NCBI GenBank assembly: GCA_021464415.1
Contig: CM038470.1
Location: forward strand, 12,660,394 to 12,724,393
Reading direction: 5' to 3'
DNA: 64,000 nt
Source of the DNA: Lonicera japonica
Lineage: Eukaryota > Streptophyta > Magnoliopsida > Dipsacales > Caprifoliaceae
In this document: in pieces, positions 24,566 to 34,859 of the stretch
Layout of the letters: the number at the start of each line of letters is the position of its first letter
Position numbering within the stretch: the stretch's first letter is position 1
The notes under the pieces: generated by a model
Told to the model about the DNA's origin: nothing
Databases searched by the model: none
The model's input: the letters and a program-made list of their open reading frames with translations, nothing else
Program-made: the position numbers and the translations under genes

Positions 24566-26286
24566 ATGCCTTTCGAAAACATGTTTTCGCAATCTCTCTA
24601 TGTGATCTCCGAATCCACCATTATTCCCCACCGCAAATCCACCACTGAAAACCTCAAGCTCTCCGTCTCTGATCTCCCTATGCTTTCTTGTCACTACATC
24701 CAAAAAGGCCTTCTCTTCACTCGCCCTAACATCGCTACTACTGACTTAATTTCACTACTCAAACGCGGCCTCTCCGACACTCTATCATACTTTCCCCCTC
24801 TTGCAGGCCGATTAGTCACTGATTCCGATGGATACGTGTATATCGCCTGTAATGATGCTGGTGCTGATTTCATTCACGCCGAGGCTGCTCATGTTTTTGT
24901 TACAGACATTCTATCCGCCACTGACGTTCTCGATTCTGTTAAGGACTTTTTCAAATTTGACAAGACTGTCAGTTATGATGGACATTTTAGTCCCATTTTG
25001 GCAATTCAAGTGACGGAACTTGCTGACGGGATCTTCATCGGCTGTTCCGTTAACCACGCCGTTGTTGACGGAACCTCGCTTTGGAACTTCTTCAATTCGT
25101 TTGCCGAGGTTTGCAGAGGCGTAAGTAAGATCTCGAGTACCCCGGATTTCAGCCGGAACTCCGTTTTGATCTCTCCGGCTGTGCTTAATGTTCCCGCCGG
25201 TGGCCCCAAGGTCACCTTCAACGTTGACGCACCGGTGCGTGAGAGAATATTTAGTTTCAGCAGAGAGGCGATTAGGAAATTGAAAGCGAGAGTGAATATT
25301 CGGAAATGGAGCGGTGACGAAGTAATTAACGTAGTTGAATTGATGGGGAAGCAAAGTAACGATTGCTTTAGATACGCAGACGGTAGGTTAACGGTGGAAA
25401 TCTCGTCGTTTCAGTCACTCTCTGCTCTACTATGGAGAGCGGTGACACGTGCGAGGAATCTGCCATCCTCCAAAACAACGACGTTCCGAATGGCGGTTAA
25501 TTGCAGGTAGGTGTTAAACTTCGTGGTTCTGGGACATAACCACGTACACAACTACGCATACAAGTTATAACAGAAATAAAACTAATATATATATTATATA
25601 TATTTTAATTTACAAACCATAAAACTCCATTAACACATAAGACATGATTTAATACAACATAATCTTAATTTTATTTCAAAATTTAAACACAATATTATAT
25701 TGTTTTAAACATTTTAGACACCAACACAATATTAAATTTTAAAATTAATTTTATAAATTATCGTGTTGTTTTTAAGATTGTCAATTCTGATTGTAGTTTT
25801 TAAAAATTGTCACCTCTAATTTCTAGGCACCGGCTCGAGCCGAAGTTGGAGCCATGCTATTTTGGCAACGCAATTCAAAGCATTCCAACATACGCATCAG
25901 CCGGGGAAGTGTTGGCTCGGGATCTGAGCTGGTGCGCCGAGCAGCTGCATAAGAATGTGATGATGCACGATGACGCTACAGTGCGCCGCTACGTGGCGGA
26001 TTGGGAGAGGGACCCAAAGTGTTTCCCTTTGGGGAACTTTGACGGGGCGATGATTGCGATGGGAAGTTCACCCCGGTTCCCTATGTATGATAATGATTTC
26101 GGATGGGGCAAACCGGTGGCAATTCGGAGTGGGAAGGCCAATAAGTTTGATGGGAAGATTTCGGCGTTTCCGGGTCGAGATGGGGGTGGCAGTGTGGATC
26201 TAGAGGTGGTGTTGGACCCCAAAACGATGAGTGGTGTGGAGTCGGATCCGGAGTTTATGGAATACGTTTTGGGTTCTAGTTATTGA
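24566..26286 (+). CDS. BAHD (HxxxD-type) acyltransferase, two exons
   Basis: Exons 24566-25506 and 25827-26286, with a 320-bp intron (donor AG|GTAGGT, acceptor TTCTAG|G), encode 466 residues, normal for the family. BAHD enzymes are cytosolic and move an acyl group from an acyl-CoA to an alcohol or amine of a specialised metabolite. Visible signatures are the catalytic HAVVDG (HxxxD) at about residue 167 in exon 1 and the structural DFGWG near residue 405 in exon 2. The SDLPMLSCHYIQKGLLF segment near residue 38 resembles the Arabidopsis At3g50280/EPS1-like group. Members of that group have varied functions, including salicylate biosynthesis, so the substrate is not assignable. No defect seen. 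A T25 run follows in the 3' region. Confidence 0.95.
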
Positions 26287-26923
26287 ATTGGGTGGTTTGA
26301 CTGCGGTTTGAGTTTGGTATTGTGTACTGTTTTTTTTTTTTTTTTTTTTTTTTTATAATCATATAAAATCCTACTCCTAATTTCTACAGTTAAATAATGG
26401 GTTTTTTTAAGTTTTCTAAGGTAATTAATGTAAGTTTTGTTGTGAAGTATTAAGTTGACTTTCTAACATTTTAAATCATTCTCTTATATTACATGTCATA
26501 TTGAATGATTTTTAGGTGAATGCGCAACTATGTATTTTAATTATTATTTTTTATTTTTCATGTTTGTACAAGTGAATGATAAGTTGAGTACGTTCAGCAA
26601 ATTTCATTAATGTAGAAATGAAAAATAGTGTGATGAAAACATTAAACCAACTACGGTCATTTTTTTTATATATTGTTGAGCCAAAAAAAAAAAAATGGTT
26701 GTGAGAAGAACAAATAAAAGAAGTTGGTATCTCCTCTTAGAATGCCGCGGACCTCAAGACTTGGACATTAGCGAAAACATATTCATCAATCATCTTCTAC
26801 CAACATAATAGTTAACATTTATATTCAACTCTACAACTAACTCAAGCTAAATCTCAATAATTAATCACTATTCTTTTGGTCATTCGCTTAACTTATGAAG
26901 CAAACTTCAATTAGAAAAAGAAA
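26287..26923. other. 3' flank of the BAHD gene
   Basis: A T-run at 26330-26354 follows the stop codon by about 45 bases. The remainder is AT-rich without a recognisable feature. Confidence 0.6.
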
Positions 26924-28559
26924 GGGAAAAAGACAAATTACAACCTAAAGTTTAGGTCTAAATTTAATTATTTGTTTGATATTTAGTAGTTCAATCTATC
27001 CTCCGGCTCTAACTATCCATAATTTTATCGAAATGTGTGATACTTAACCTCCTAAATCTTTAAAAGTGATACTTAAACCATTTAATTTATATTTTCTTAA
27101 TACTTAACCCCATTTTTGTTACCATTGCCACTGCCATCCATCCATCCAACCTTCCCCATACCACTGCCATCCATCCCCTTTTTGCCAAAATCCACCATTG
27201 ATATACATACATAAACACAACTAAATCAAAAGTGAAGTTGTATTTTAATGTGTACATACACACACACACACACATATATATAGCATATATAGTATATATG
27301 GGTGAGGTTTCAATGGTTACCGCTCTTTTTACCCATGAATGGTTATTGTAATATTAACCATTAGATGAAAAATCAATGGTTGAGATCAAATGTGTTGGCT
27401 AACATAATTAATACACATTGGAGAAATACAAAGTATTAAATGCAAAGTTAAGTGGGTAATTTGTTGATACCTGATGACATGGCATTCTTTTTCTATTTAA
27501 TGTTAAGGAAACATAAATTAGATATTCATTACATGATTTTGTAATTCCAATACAGGATATCCCTATTCTTTACCCCTATAAAATAGGTGATTTTATTTAT
27601 ATTGATATCTTGTAGTTAATCTACATTGTTAAGTTAATTAGTATTGTTTCCTATATTAATCCTTAAGTGTGGACAAACTAACAAAAAAATATTATTGATT
27701 TAATTTTATAAATATTATTTTATTAATGATTTAATATAAAAAAATAAATTAGATTAATAGGTACATCTGTGTTAATTAAATAAATAAAAATATGGGGCTT
27801 CTTTTTAAAGTACAAATCAATTACTCTCATTCTAATAAAGGACATTCTATTTTTAGGATTAGTTTCAAAGATAACTTTTTAATCGATGGCAAAATAAATT
27901 TTAATTTATTAAAAATAAAATATAGTTATTTTCAAAACTGCCCCTTAATAAAGATAACAACTATTAAAAAATATAAATAATAAAAAAATATAAATAACAA
28001 AAGCTCAAATTCAAACTAAATATCTCAAACAAAGATTTCAAATTTGAACATGTAATCGAAATCTTATAACAAAGGTCAACCAAAAACATAAGTATTAAAT
28101 ATATAGATTTTTTATTTATTCTGAAAACTCTAAATTTTAAATTAATTATCAAATGATAAGATGATACAATTTTAAAAAGAAAAAAAATATGTACAGCAAA
28201 AAAAAAAATACTTGAGAATGGTGATCCTTTCAAAAAAAATTAAAATTTTGATGATTTTTTTTAGAATTGTTTGTAGGCTCATTTATTTCACATAAATTCA
28301 TAAAAAATATTTTTTTTGAAGTACAAAATAAATCTCAAAAGTTTATGATATGTTGTTTACATAATTATCCTCTCACAAACTATTCTAGTAAAAGAAAATA
28401 TTATTCGTATTATAAATTACAGTACCAAATGCCATACTAACTAATTAATTACATGATCATGAATACTTTATATGATTATATATTAAAAATTTGATAAACA
28501 TGAAATAGGTCTATTGTGATTGTCAGCATAGAAGAATATGTATACTTGATTCTTAAATC

Positions 28560-28560
<1 letters not shown>

Positions 28561-28639
<79 letters not shown>
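28561..28639 (+). repeat. (ATT)n microsatellite inside copy B
   Basis: About 26 units, twice the length at the orthologous place in copy A. It gives a spurious poly-Asn reading frame on the minus strand. Confidence 0.92.
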
Positions 28640-28707
28640 GGGGTGGAAGTATTAATAACATAGTTAATTGAAAATATCTTTTAATAAAACTTTTTAAAAT
28701 TCTTTAA

Positions 28708-29427
28708 GGGTGTGTTTGGAATGTGGATTTGAGAGAAAATTTTAACATGAGATTTGGAATCTCAAATCTAAATATTTTTGTTTGCTGTGAAATTATGATT
28801 TAAGATTTATAAATATATTCAAATAATGAGATTTGATACTTATCTTAAAGTTAACTTTCAAATTTTAGAGATAGAGTTGTTCCTTAGAGATCCTAAACTT
28901 GCGAATTTGAAAAAAAATATTAATTAATTTTTAAACAAACTATTATTTTTTGTTATTATAAATATACTTGTAATATTAATTATAATAATAATAATATGAA
29001 TGATGACAAAGGATCGTGTGCTGTCCAAACCCAAACCCAACAAGCTTATAAACACATCCCAACCCGGTGCAGGTTTTATTTTTTAAAATCTAAATCCGTC
29101 TCAAATAGTATATGCATAAACTCACTCCCGTCCCATGGTAATTATGCTATATTATAAGAAATAAAATACTATAATAGGGGCAGGTCGAGTCAAATGGGTT
29201 AATTCTGTGTAAGCATGAGTTCTACCACAATGTTAAAAAATAAAAATAGCTTACTAATCAACTAAATATAAATTTTAGAGGAATAATATTTGGATTTAGA
29301 AATCAATTTCCTTGTATTTGTTAAGCAAACACAAAATTTTAAGCTCTTGTATTTCAAATACGTAATTTTTGAATCTTAGATTTATGAATTTTAAAGCTAA
29401 ATTTAATTATATAATTCAAATGCACCT
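28708..29427. mobile_element. PIF/Harbinger-like element nested in copy B
   Basis: Same block as 13488-14569 in copy A, beginning GGGTGTGTTTGGA after TAA and ending in GCACCTTAA. Shared presence shows it was already part of the progenitor of both copies. Confidence 0.5.
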
Positions 29428-29460
29428 TAAAAGAAAATAGAAAATAAATTAAAATGAAAG

Positions 29461-30161
29461 TAGAGCTGGCAATTTGGGTTCGCGTGTCGTGTTCGGGTCG
29501 TGTCAATAACAAGTATTACAGTATTAGTGTCAACCCGAACACGACCCGTTTAATTAATCGTGTCATTTATATTAAGTCGAACACGACTTGTTTATTTTAC
29601 AAGTTACACAACACGATCCGACTAACCCATTTAATAAATAGGTCGTGTTAAACCTGCAACTCGACACGACACGACACGATTAATCTTTTAAGATTATAAT
29701 GATAGTTAAGTCTCATGTGAAAAAAAATAACTTGTTTTATATTAGTTTTAAATTTTTAATAAGTAATAATAAGTATCACTCAATACCAAAATTCAATATT
29801 AATAATCTAGAGTCAATATATATAACATTTCATCACCGAAGCGTAAACATAAAAAATCAGTAGTTTACCGATCATAAAAAACATAATAACTATCATGTAC
29901 TACCGATACTCAAAATAAGAATATAATTGTTCAAGCAAGATGGAAAAATAAAATATATATATATAGCTGTAAAAAAATAAATAATAATAATCGTGTTAAT
30001 TGCGGGTCAATTTCGAGTTAGGGAGTTAACCCGAACATGACCCATTTAGTTTGTGGGTTAAGCGTGTCTGACCCGAAATTGGCCCGAACCGGTTTATGCT
30101 TGTCCCAAACCCGTTAACTGCGTGTCGAGTTAGCGTGTCGTGTCAAATATTGCCAGCCCTA
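29461..30161. mobile_element. Non-autonomous hAT element, 8-bp TSD AATGAAAG
   Basis: Ends TAGAGCTGGCAAT and ATTGCCAGCCCTA form the classic hAT terminal repeat. AATGAAAG flanks both sides exactly (29453-29460, 30162-30169). Copy A has the uninterrupted site near 14600, so the empty allele of this 701-bp insertion is visible in the same window. The interior is rich in GTCGTGT/ACACGAC motifs in both orientations near the ends. Confidence 0.93.
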
Positions 30162-30373
30162 AATGAAAGTAGATTTCGATTAAGAATCTAAATGAAAATG
30201 TAATCTAAATTAGTATAATTATAAATTAATTTTAATTAGTGGATATACTTCTCAATTTTGAAAATGGTTCAAAATTTGTTTGTCAAACACAATACATTGA
30301 TCATTGAACCAAATAATTAATTATTTAATACTAAATAAGATATATTTTAAGTGTTATTTAGGAAGTCCTGCGT

Positions 30374-31608
30374 TGATAAGTGTCTCAAATTGCTATTTAA
30401 ACCTGCAAATAATATTTTTTTAGAATATAATTAATGCCTAAATTATGGAGGAATAATATTTATTTTGTCTTTTTGTAGGAAAGAAGTAAATTGTGATAAA
30501 AAGGTGGAAGAAGTCTATTAAAGATCAAAAAGGAAGATAAAGAATAAAGAATATTCCAATTCAATATTCTCTCATAATTAAAATACAACTCCTTATTATT
30601 TCTTAATTAATTGAACTCGTATTTGTTATTTCTTCTATAATTATAGTTTTTTAAACCTTTTAAACTTGTATCTCTTATTACTAAATATAGACCTATTCTC
30701 TACACCTAAAATCATAGAAAAAAATAGATAGAATATATATATTATTAGAGAGTTATAAAGAGATAAAATCCTCCATATACTAGTTGCCGTGTGGCCGAAG
30801 TATTGAAGGTGAATAAGTAGACAGCGTAAAGCCATACAGTACACGCTAGTTCGAGTATTATAAACAGGGACGCTTACTAGCTTTTTAATTATCTATAACT
30901 TGTATTCAAGTACTTTAATTTTAAATTTTAATGATGAATTATTATTTTGTTTTAATGTATTATTTATTTAATATGCTTGGCTAAATTATCTCCCAAAAGG
31001 GAAGGATGAACCGCCATGGATGTAATGGGCTTATTTTAATTCTAATTAATTTTTAATTATTCGTCCTGAATTAAAATAGATTTTGAAATTACCATTATTA
31101 TAACGTGTTTTCTTTCTAGTACTTTAATTGTTTTTAAAATAAATGATGGATCTCTTATGATCACCATAAATGAGGATACTGGCGATGCCTATTTTCATTT
31201 ACATTAATTTTAAAGAAAGAATGATGGTGATTTTGAATTTGTTTATATAGTAAGGATGAATATTAAAAATATAATTAAATACTTTTTTGTTTATATCCAT
31301 GGTGGTGGATTCTCTTTCCTTGAGATTTTTTATTATTGATTATGTACTTGCTAGATTTAATTTAATTGGTTTTGTTTCTTAGTTAAAATAATTTTAAAAA
31401 TCAAAATTTAAAAACTGTTGTAATCTAAATTCCTAAAATATTGGATTTCGACAAACTTTCCTACTTTTAAAATATTAACTTGAATTTGTATCGACTCCTA
31501 CTTATTCGCTATACTAATTTAATTATTTTACATAAAAGTAGGGTTTTATTGTATTTAAGTGCGGAATTAAGTAACGACAAATTATTTATAAAATTTTTCC
31601 TTAAATCA
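30374..31608 (+). mobile_element. Solo LTR, about 1.2 kb
   Basis: The segment starts TGATAAGTGTC and ends TTAAATCA, an imperfect short inverted repeat with TG...CA termini. TGCGT precedes and TGCGC follows it, a 5-bp target duplication with one change. Copy A lacks the 1235-bp block. No coding sequence, primer site or polypurine tract lies inside, so this is a lone LTR left by recombination. Layout and length resemble LTRs of Ty3/gypsy Tat elements, which is an impression only. Confidence 0.68.
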
Positions 31609-32065
31609 TGCGCATACTTCTGTATCTTATCAAATTATTAAAAGTTGAGTTTGTTTGAAATACTTTAAATTAAGAAAATAAGTTTCTTTTAATATTATTT
31701 TATGTTATTGTGTTAAAATTATTATTTAGTTGAACAGTGACTAATAAAACCACTAGCACATGCTATATGAGACGCTTCAAATTAATTTTTGAGTTTTTAT
31801 TGTGATATGATTTGTCACGAATAATAATAAAATAATTAAATTGAAAGTGTTATTGAAATAGTACTTTAGTTGTATTTAATTTGTATACCTATTGTATAGA
31901 GATGAAAATTCAAAGTCAAATATATTTTAAAAGTGTTATTTTCAATAAACTTATGTTATTAATCAACTATAAAACTGAAAAGACGAAAACACCCATAAAC
32001 ACTTATCCTAATTTGGAATTAGGTTATCCTAGATTTAGTTGGCAAATAAAACATTTAAGGAATCT

Positions 32066-32377
32066 TGTTTGGTTGAGATTGTAAAACATGTTTTGAAAAG
32101 TGAATTTAATTTTTGTTAAAGTTTTTTTCAACCAATTCAAAAAAACTTGTAAAAAAATTTAAAAAAATAGTCACAATGGATCTTGTTTTGTAGATCTCGA
32201 TAATTATGTTTCAAATATATATTTTTTTTATCTAATTCCAATTTTTGAATTTAAAGTTATGGTGTTTTAAAAAAAATATGAGAGAGAAAGTAAAGTAATT
32301 TGGGAAGCGTGAAATAAAATTGATTTTTTGGTAAAAATTTTAAAAACTTGATTTTAAAATCTCAACCAAACACCACC
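32066..32377. mobile_element. Tourist-type MITE in copy B, left end eroded
   Basis: The right end reads CAACCAAACACCACC followed by TAA. The left starts TGTTTGGTTGAG, missing the first bases and the left TAA. Copy A has the empty site near 15350. The body is related to 13558-13934 in reverse orientation. Confidence 0.62.
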
Positions 32378-33644
32378 TAAAGTTTAATTAAAAAAATAAA
32401 AATAGAATAGGTCATATTAACCTGCTATAATAGGTTAAATGATTTGACACCTCATCAATGTGCATTAATTATTATCGGTACCCATCAATTAGTAGAAAGA
32501 AAAAGTAACCATTGAAAACTCATCCTAGTATATATATATACATATCTACTAGATACACACATAATACATATATCTATTATATGTATCTCTACATATACAT
32601 AGATCAAATAATTATTAAATTTAGTATACATACACACATTATATAAAAGCAAGTATACTCCATTCTCAATTAGAATTGTAGTCATTTATTAGCTTATTAT
32701 TAAATCTATAATGGAAAACATAGCCAACAGTGAACTACATCATATTCATGAAACTTTTCAACAAGTCTCCAGATCATTTGCATCCCTTCATACCAACTCT
32801 CAGCAGTCGACGATCTACAAATTTTGTAGCGTTTTCTGCGTTTTTTTCTATTTTGTTTTTTGTGGGTTGGGGAGCAACGCTCACACAAGAAGCAGCAGAG
32901 TAAATAAGCTACCACAAATTCAATCTTGTTCCATACCAAAACAGAACAAGTATCTTCAATTTAATAAGTCTCCACCTATCTCATAAAACTGCAGCCTTAT
33001 TTTTGTGAGTGTTTGAAACACTTGCAATTAAAATTTTACATATGTTATAAAATCACGATTATGGTGTAGTGATTATGTTGTTATAATTCTGAATGAAAAA
33101 CAACTTGCTAGAGTGTTTGTTTTTGGGATTGGTTGGGGGAAGGGAGGGAGGGGAGAGAGAGAATGAGATGGGGGGGGTTAAGCGTTAACAAAATATAAAT
33201 TAAAAGGGTTTAGTATTATTTGTAAAAGTTTAGGAAATTAAGTGTCAAAGATTTAAATGAAATTATTAACGAGTTAGAGGTAAGAGAAAGATTCAAACAC
33301 TATGCAATTTTGAGAAAGATATATATTGACGATTTTACAATATTAAAGAAAGAATTAAACCTAGGTCCAAACATCTAGATTTAATTTGCCTTTTTCCCGA
33401 ACAAAGAGTTTATCATCAACAGAGTATAAAATCAAACAAAAACCTGATTTGGGAAAAAATAGGAAAGAATAAAACAACATTTTGCCGTATCAATGAGATC
33501 CAGCCCAGGAGCTCTGGAATACGGGTGTGTAGTTTCAGGCCCAATTTTTTTCCCCATGATCTAAAATAATTTTTTAAATATACAGTCAAGGTGGAGAAAG
33601 GCCTAAAAAGGCCCAACTGCCTCCTTTTACAAAAAAATTGTATT

Positions 33645-33850
33645 TTAGAATTATTCTTCTTTTCCTTTATTCCCTCCTCCATGTTTCCCTCCTTGTCTCC
33701 TCCTTTCTTCCTCATTTTAGGCTTCTTGTTTCCTTCTTTACTTGTATATATATTCATGTCAATTCCATTGTAAATGTATGAAAAGATTGTAACAATGTAA
33801 TCCATTATGGAATTCTTGCTCATTATAATTTCTCTATTTCTTGTGTTGTA
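33645..33850 (+). repeat. Inverted copy of the LTR body
   Basis: These 206 bases are the near-identical reverse complement of 37363-37568 inside the 5' LTR. They are in the opposite orientation to the element's other parts, so they are not a normal 3' LTR. Confidence 0.9.
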
Positions 33851-34035
33851 TCACGTGTCCGCCAGTCAGCGCCACGTGGCATCCAGTCAGTGCCACGTGG
33901 CATCCAGTCAGCGCCACGTGGCATCCAGTCAGTGCCACGTGGCATCCAGTCAGCGCCACGTGTCCGCCACGTGACATCCAGTCAGCGCCACGTGTCAGTC
34001 ACGTGTCAGCCACGTCAGCGGTTAACGCCGTTTGC
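33851..34035 (-). repeat. G-box array, short inverted copy
   Basis: A tandem array of a roughly 21-base unit such as GCCACGTGGCATCCAGTCAG, with about nine CACGTG cores by hand count. It is the inverted counterpart of 36651-37037, including the unique GCAAACGGCGTTAACC border. Confidence 0.92.
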
Positions 34036-34101
34036 TAATTACAAATAATAATGCTAATTTATGTTGGAGAATATCATCATTCAATATCATCATTTCTAAC
34101 A
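34036..34101 (-). repeat. LTR 5' terminal 66 bp, second copy
   Basis: Direct repeat of 37576-37641, beginning TGTTAGAAATGATG on the minus strand and preceded there by a purine tract GAAGGGGGG. This is what the start of a 3' LTR should look like, but homology stops after 66 bases at the array. Confidence 0.88.
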
Positions 34102-34370
34102 CCCCCCTTCAAACTCAAGGTGGCAAATGGGCGGTCAGCTTGAGTTTGGAAAGCAAATCCTGAAAGCGTCCTTTTACTACATGAGATGATCTCCAACAAA
34201 TTGGAAAACTAGATCTAGAACATAATGATTATAATTACATAATTAAAGAAATTAAAGAACAAAACATAATGAATACGGAAGCAGTGGAGCATGGAAGCAG
34301 GAACATGGAGGCATGTGTGCAGGAGCATGGAGGCATGTGCTTAGATCTACTTTAACACCCCCCCTCAAGC
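34102..34370 (-). other. Two successive polypurine-tract/LTR-start junctions
   Basis: On the minus strand, GCTTGAGGGGGGG runs into TGTTAAAG at 34357. Some 255 bases later, TTTGAAGGGGGG runs into TGTTAGAAAT at 34101. Each looks like the boundary between interior and 3' LTR. The doubled boundary suggests that two related elements recombined. Confidence 0.6.
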
Positions 34371-34426
34371 TGAAGGAGGCTCTTAGGGATCCGAAGCTTG
34401 GATACGAGAAAATGGAATTTGGTTTT

Positions 34427-34428
<2 letters not shown>

Positions 34429-34463
<35 letters not shown>
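34429..34463 (-). repeat. A-tract (35 A on the minus strand)
   Basis: A run of 35 T on the plus strand, downstream of the LBD reading frame. With the tract at 34688-34714 it is a candidate remnant of mRNA tails. Confidence 0.9.
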
Positions 34464-34464
<1 letters not shown>

Positions 34465-34687
34465 ACATGTTCGATGATTGACCGGCAGACGGAACGGCGG
34501 TAACGGCGATGACGGGAGCCGACGGAACGGCGAGGTCCGGTGTAGAATTTTCGGAGGAAAAAACTTGATCTGAATACACGAGCAGTACGTATAACAGTAA
34601 CAAGAAATTGAATCAGAATACTTGGAGGTGCAGCGAAAGGCGACCCGCCGGAAATATTAAATTGAAGAGATTGAATATATATAGATA

Positions 34688-34714
34688 TTTTTTTTTTTTT
34701 TTTTTTTTTTTTTT
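34688..34714 (-). repeat. A-tract (27 A on the minus strand) 146 bases after the LBD stop
   Basis: The minus strand has 27 consecutive A residues shortly after the end of the LBD reading frame, at the distance expected of a poly(A) tail after a short 3' UTR. Confidence 0.85.
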
Positions 34715-34859
34715 AGAGAGGTGGAAGAGTAGCAGTGGTGCTAGTAGTCAATGATGGCCCTTTCTTTGGTTTTGGTTTTAGAGAGATAAACTGAAGTTTC
34801 GATATGAGAGGCGAGAGGTTTCCGAGGGTGTTGGTGGTGCGGAAGGAAGGGAACACACA

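Larger units (their letters stand above)
27299..32525. mobile_element. Large non-autonomous TIR transposon, copy B, 9-bp TSD TAGTATATA
   Basis: The left end reads TGGGTGAGGTTTCAATGG and the right end, reverse-complemented, GGATGAGTTTTCAATGG, an inverted repeat shared with copy A. TAGTATATA occurs directly outside both ends (27290-27298, 32526-32534). This fits a 9-bp Mutator-type duplication, although the setting is TA-rich. Without its later insertions the core is about 3.0 kb, collinear with copy A. Insertions unique to B are a hAT element, a solo LTR and a Tourist-type MITE. No coding capacity recognised. Confidence 0.77.
26924..33399. mobile_element. Outer TIR element interrupted by copy B
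   Basis: A roughly 190-base left arm (26924-27113) starting GGGAAAAAGACAAATTA has a diverged inverted counterpart at about 33168-33399. That arm, read in reverse, starts GGGAAAAAGGCAAATTA and shares TTTAATTTATATTTT and CTTAACCCC further in. Copy B (27299-32525) lies between the arms. The simplest reading is an older transposon with 200-230-bp terminal repeats into which copy B inserted. I find no convincing target duplication. Confidence 0.42.

Noticed and set aside
24828..25354. Frames overlapping BAHD exon 1 in other phases and on the minus strand
   Set aside because: Shadows of the acyltransferase coding sequence, without domains.
28476..28661. Poly-Asn reading frame
   Set aside because: Encoded by the (ATT)n microsatellite read on the minus strand.
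11775..32525. Interpretation of the A/B similarity as a segmental duplication
   Set aside because: Homology stops at inverted terminal repeats in both copies and B has a 9-bp flanking duplication, so transposition explains it better.
32711..32986. 91-codon frame starting MENIANSELHH
   Set aside because: The first third looks protein-like, but the rest is low-complexity Phe/Ser sequence. There is no domain and it lies in transposon-rich DNA. At most a captured exon fragment; not called as a gene.
33416..33823. 135-codon minus-strand frame beginning MSKNSIMDYIV
   Set aside because: Its first half is the inverted LTR body, repeated at 37390-37575. It is LTR sequence, not a gene.
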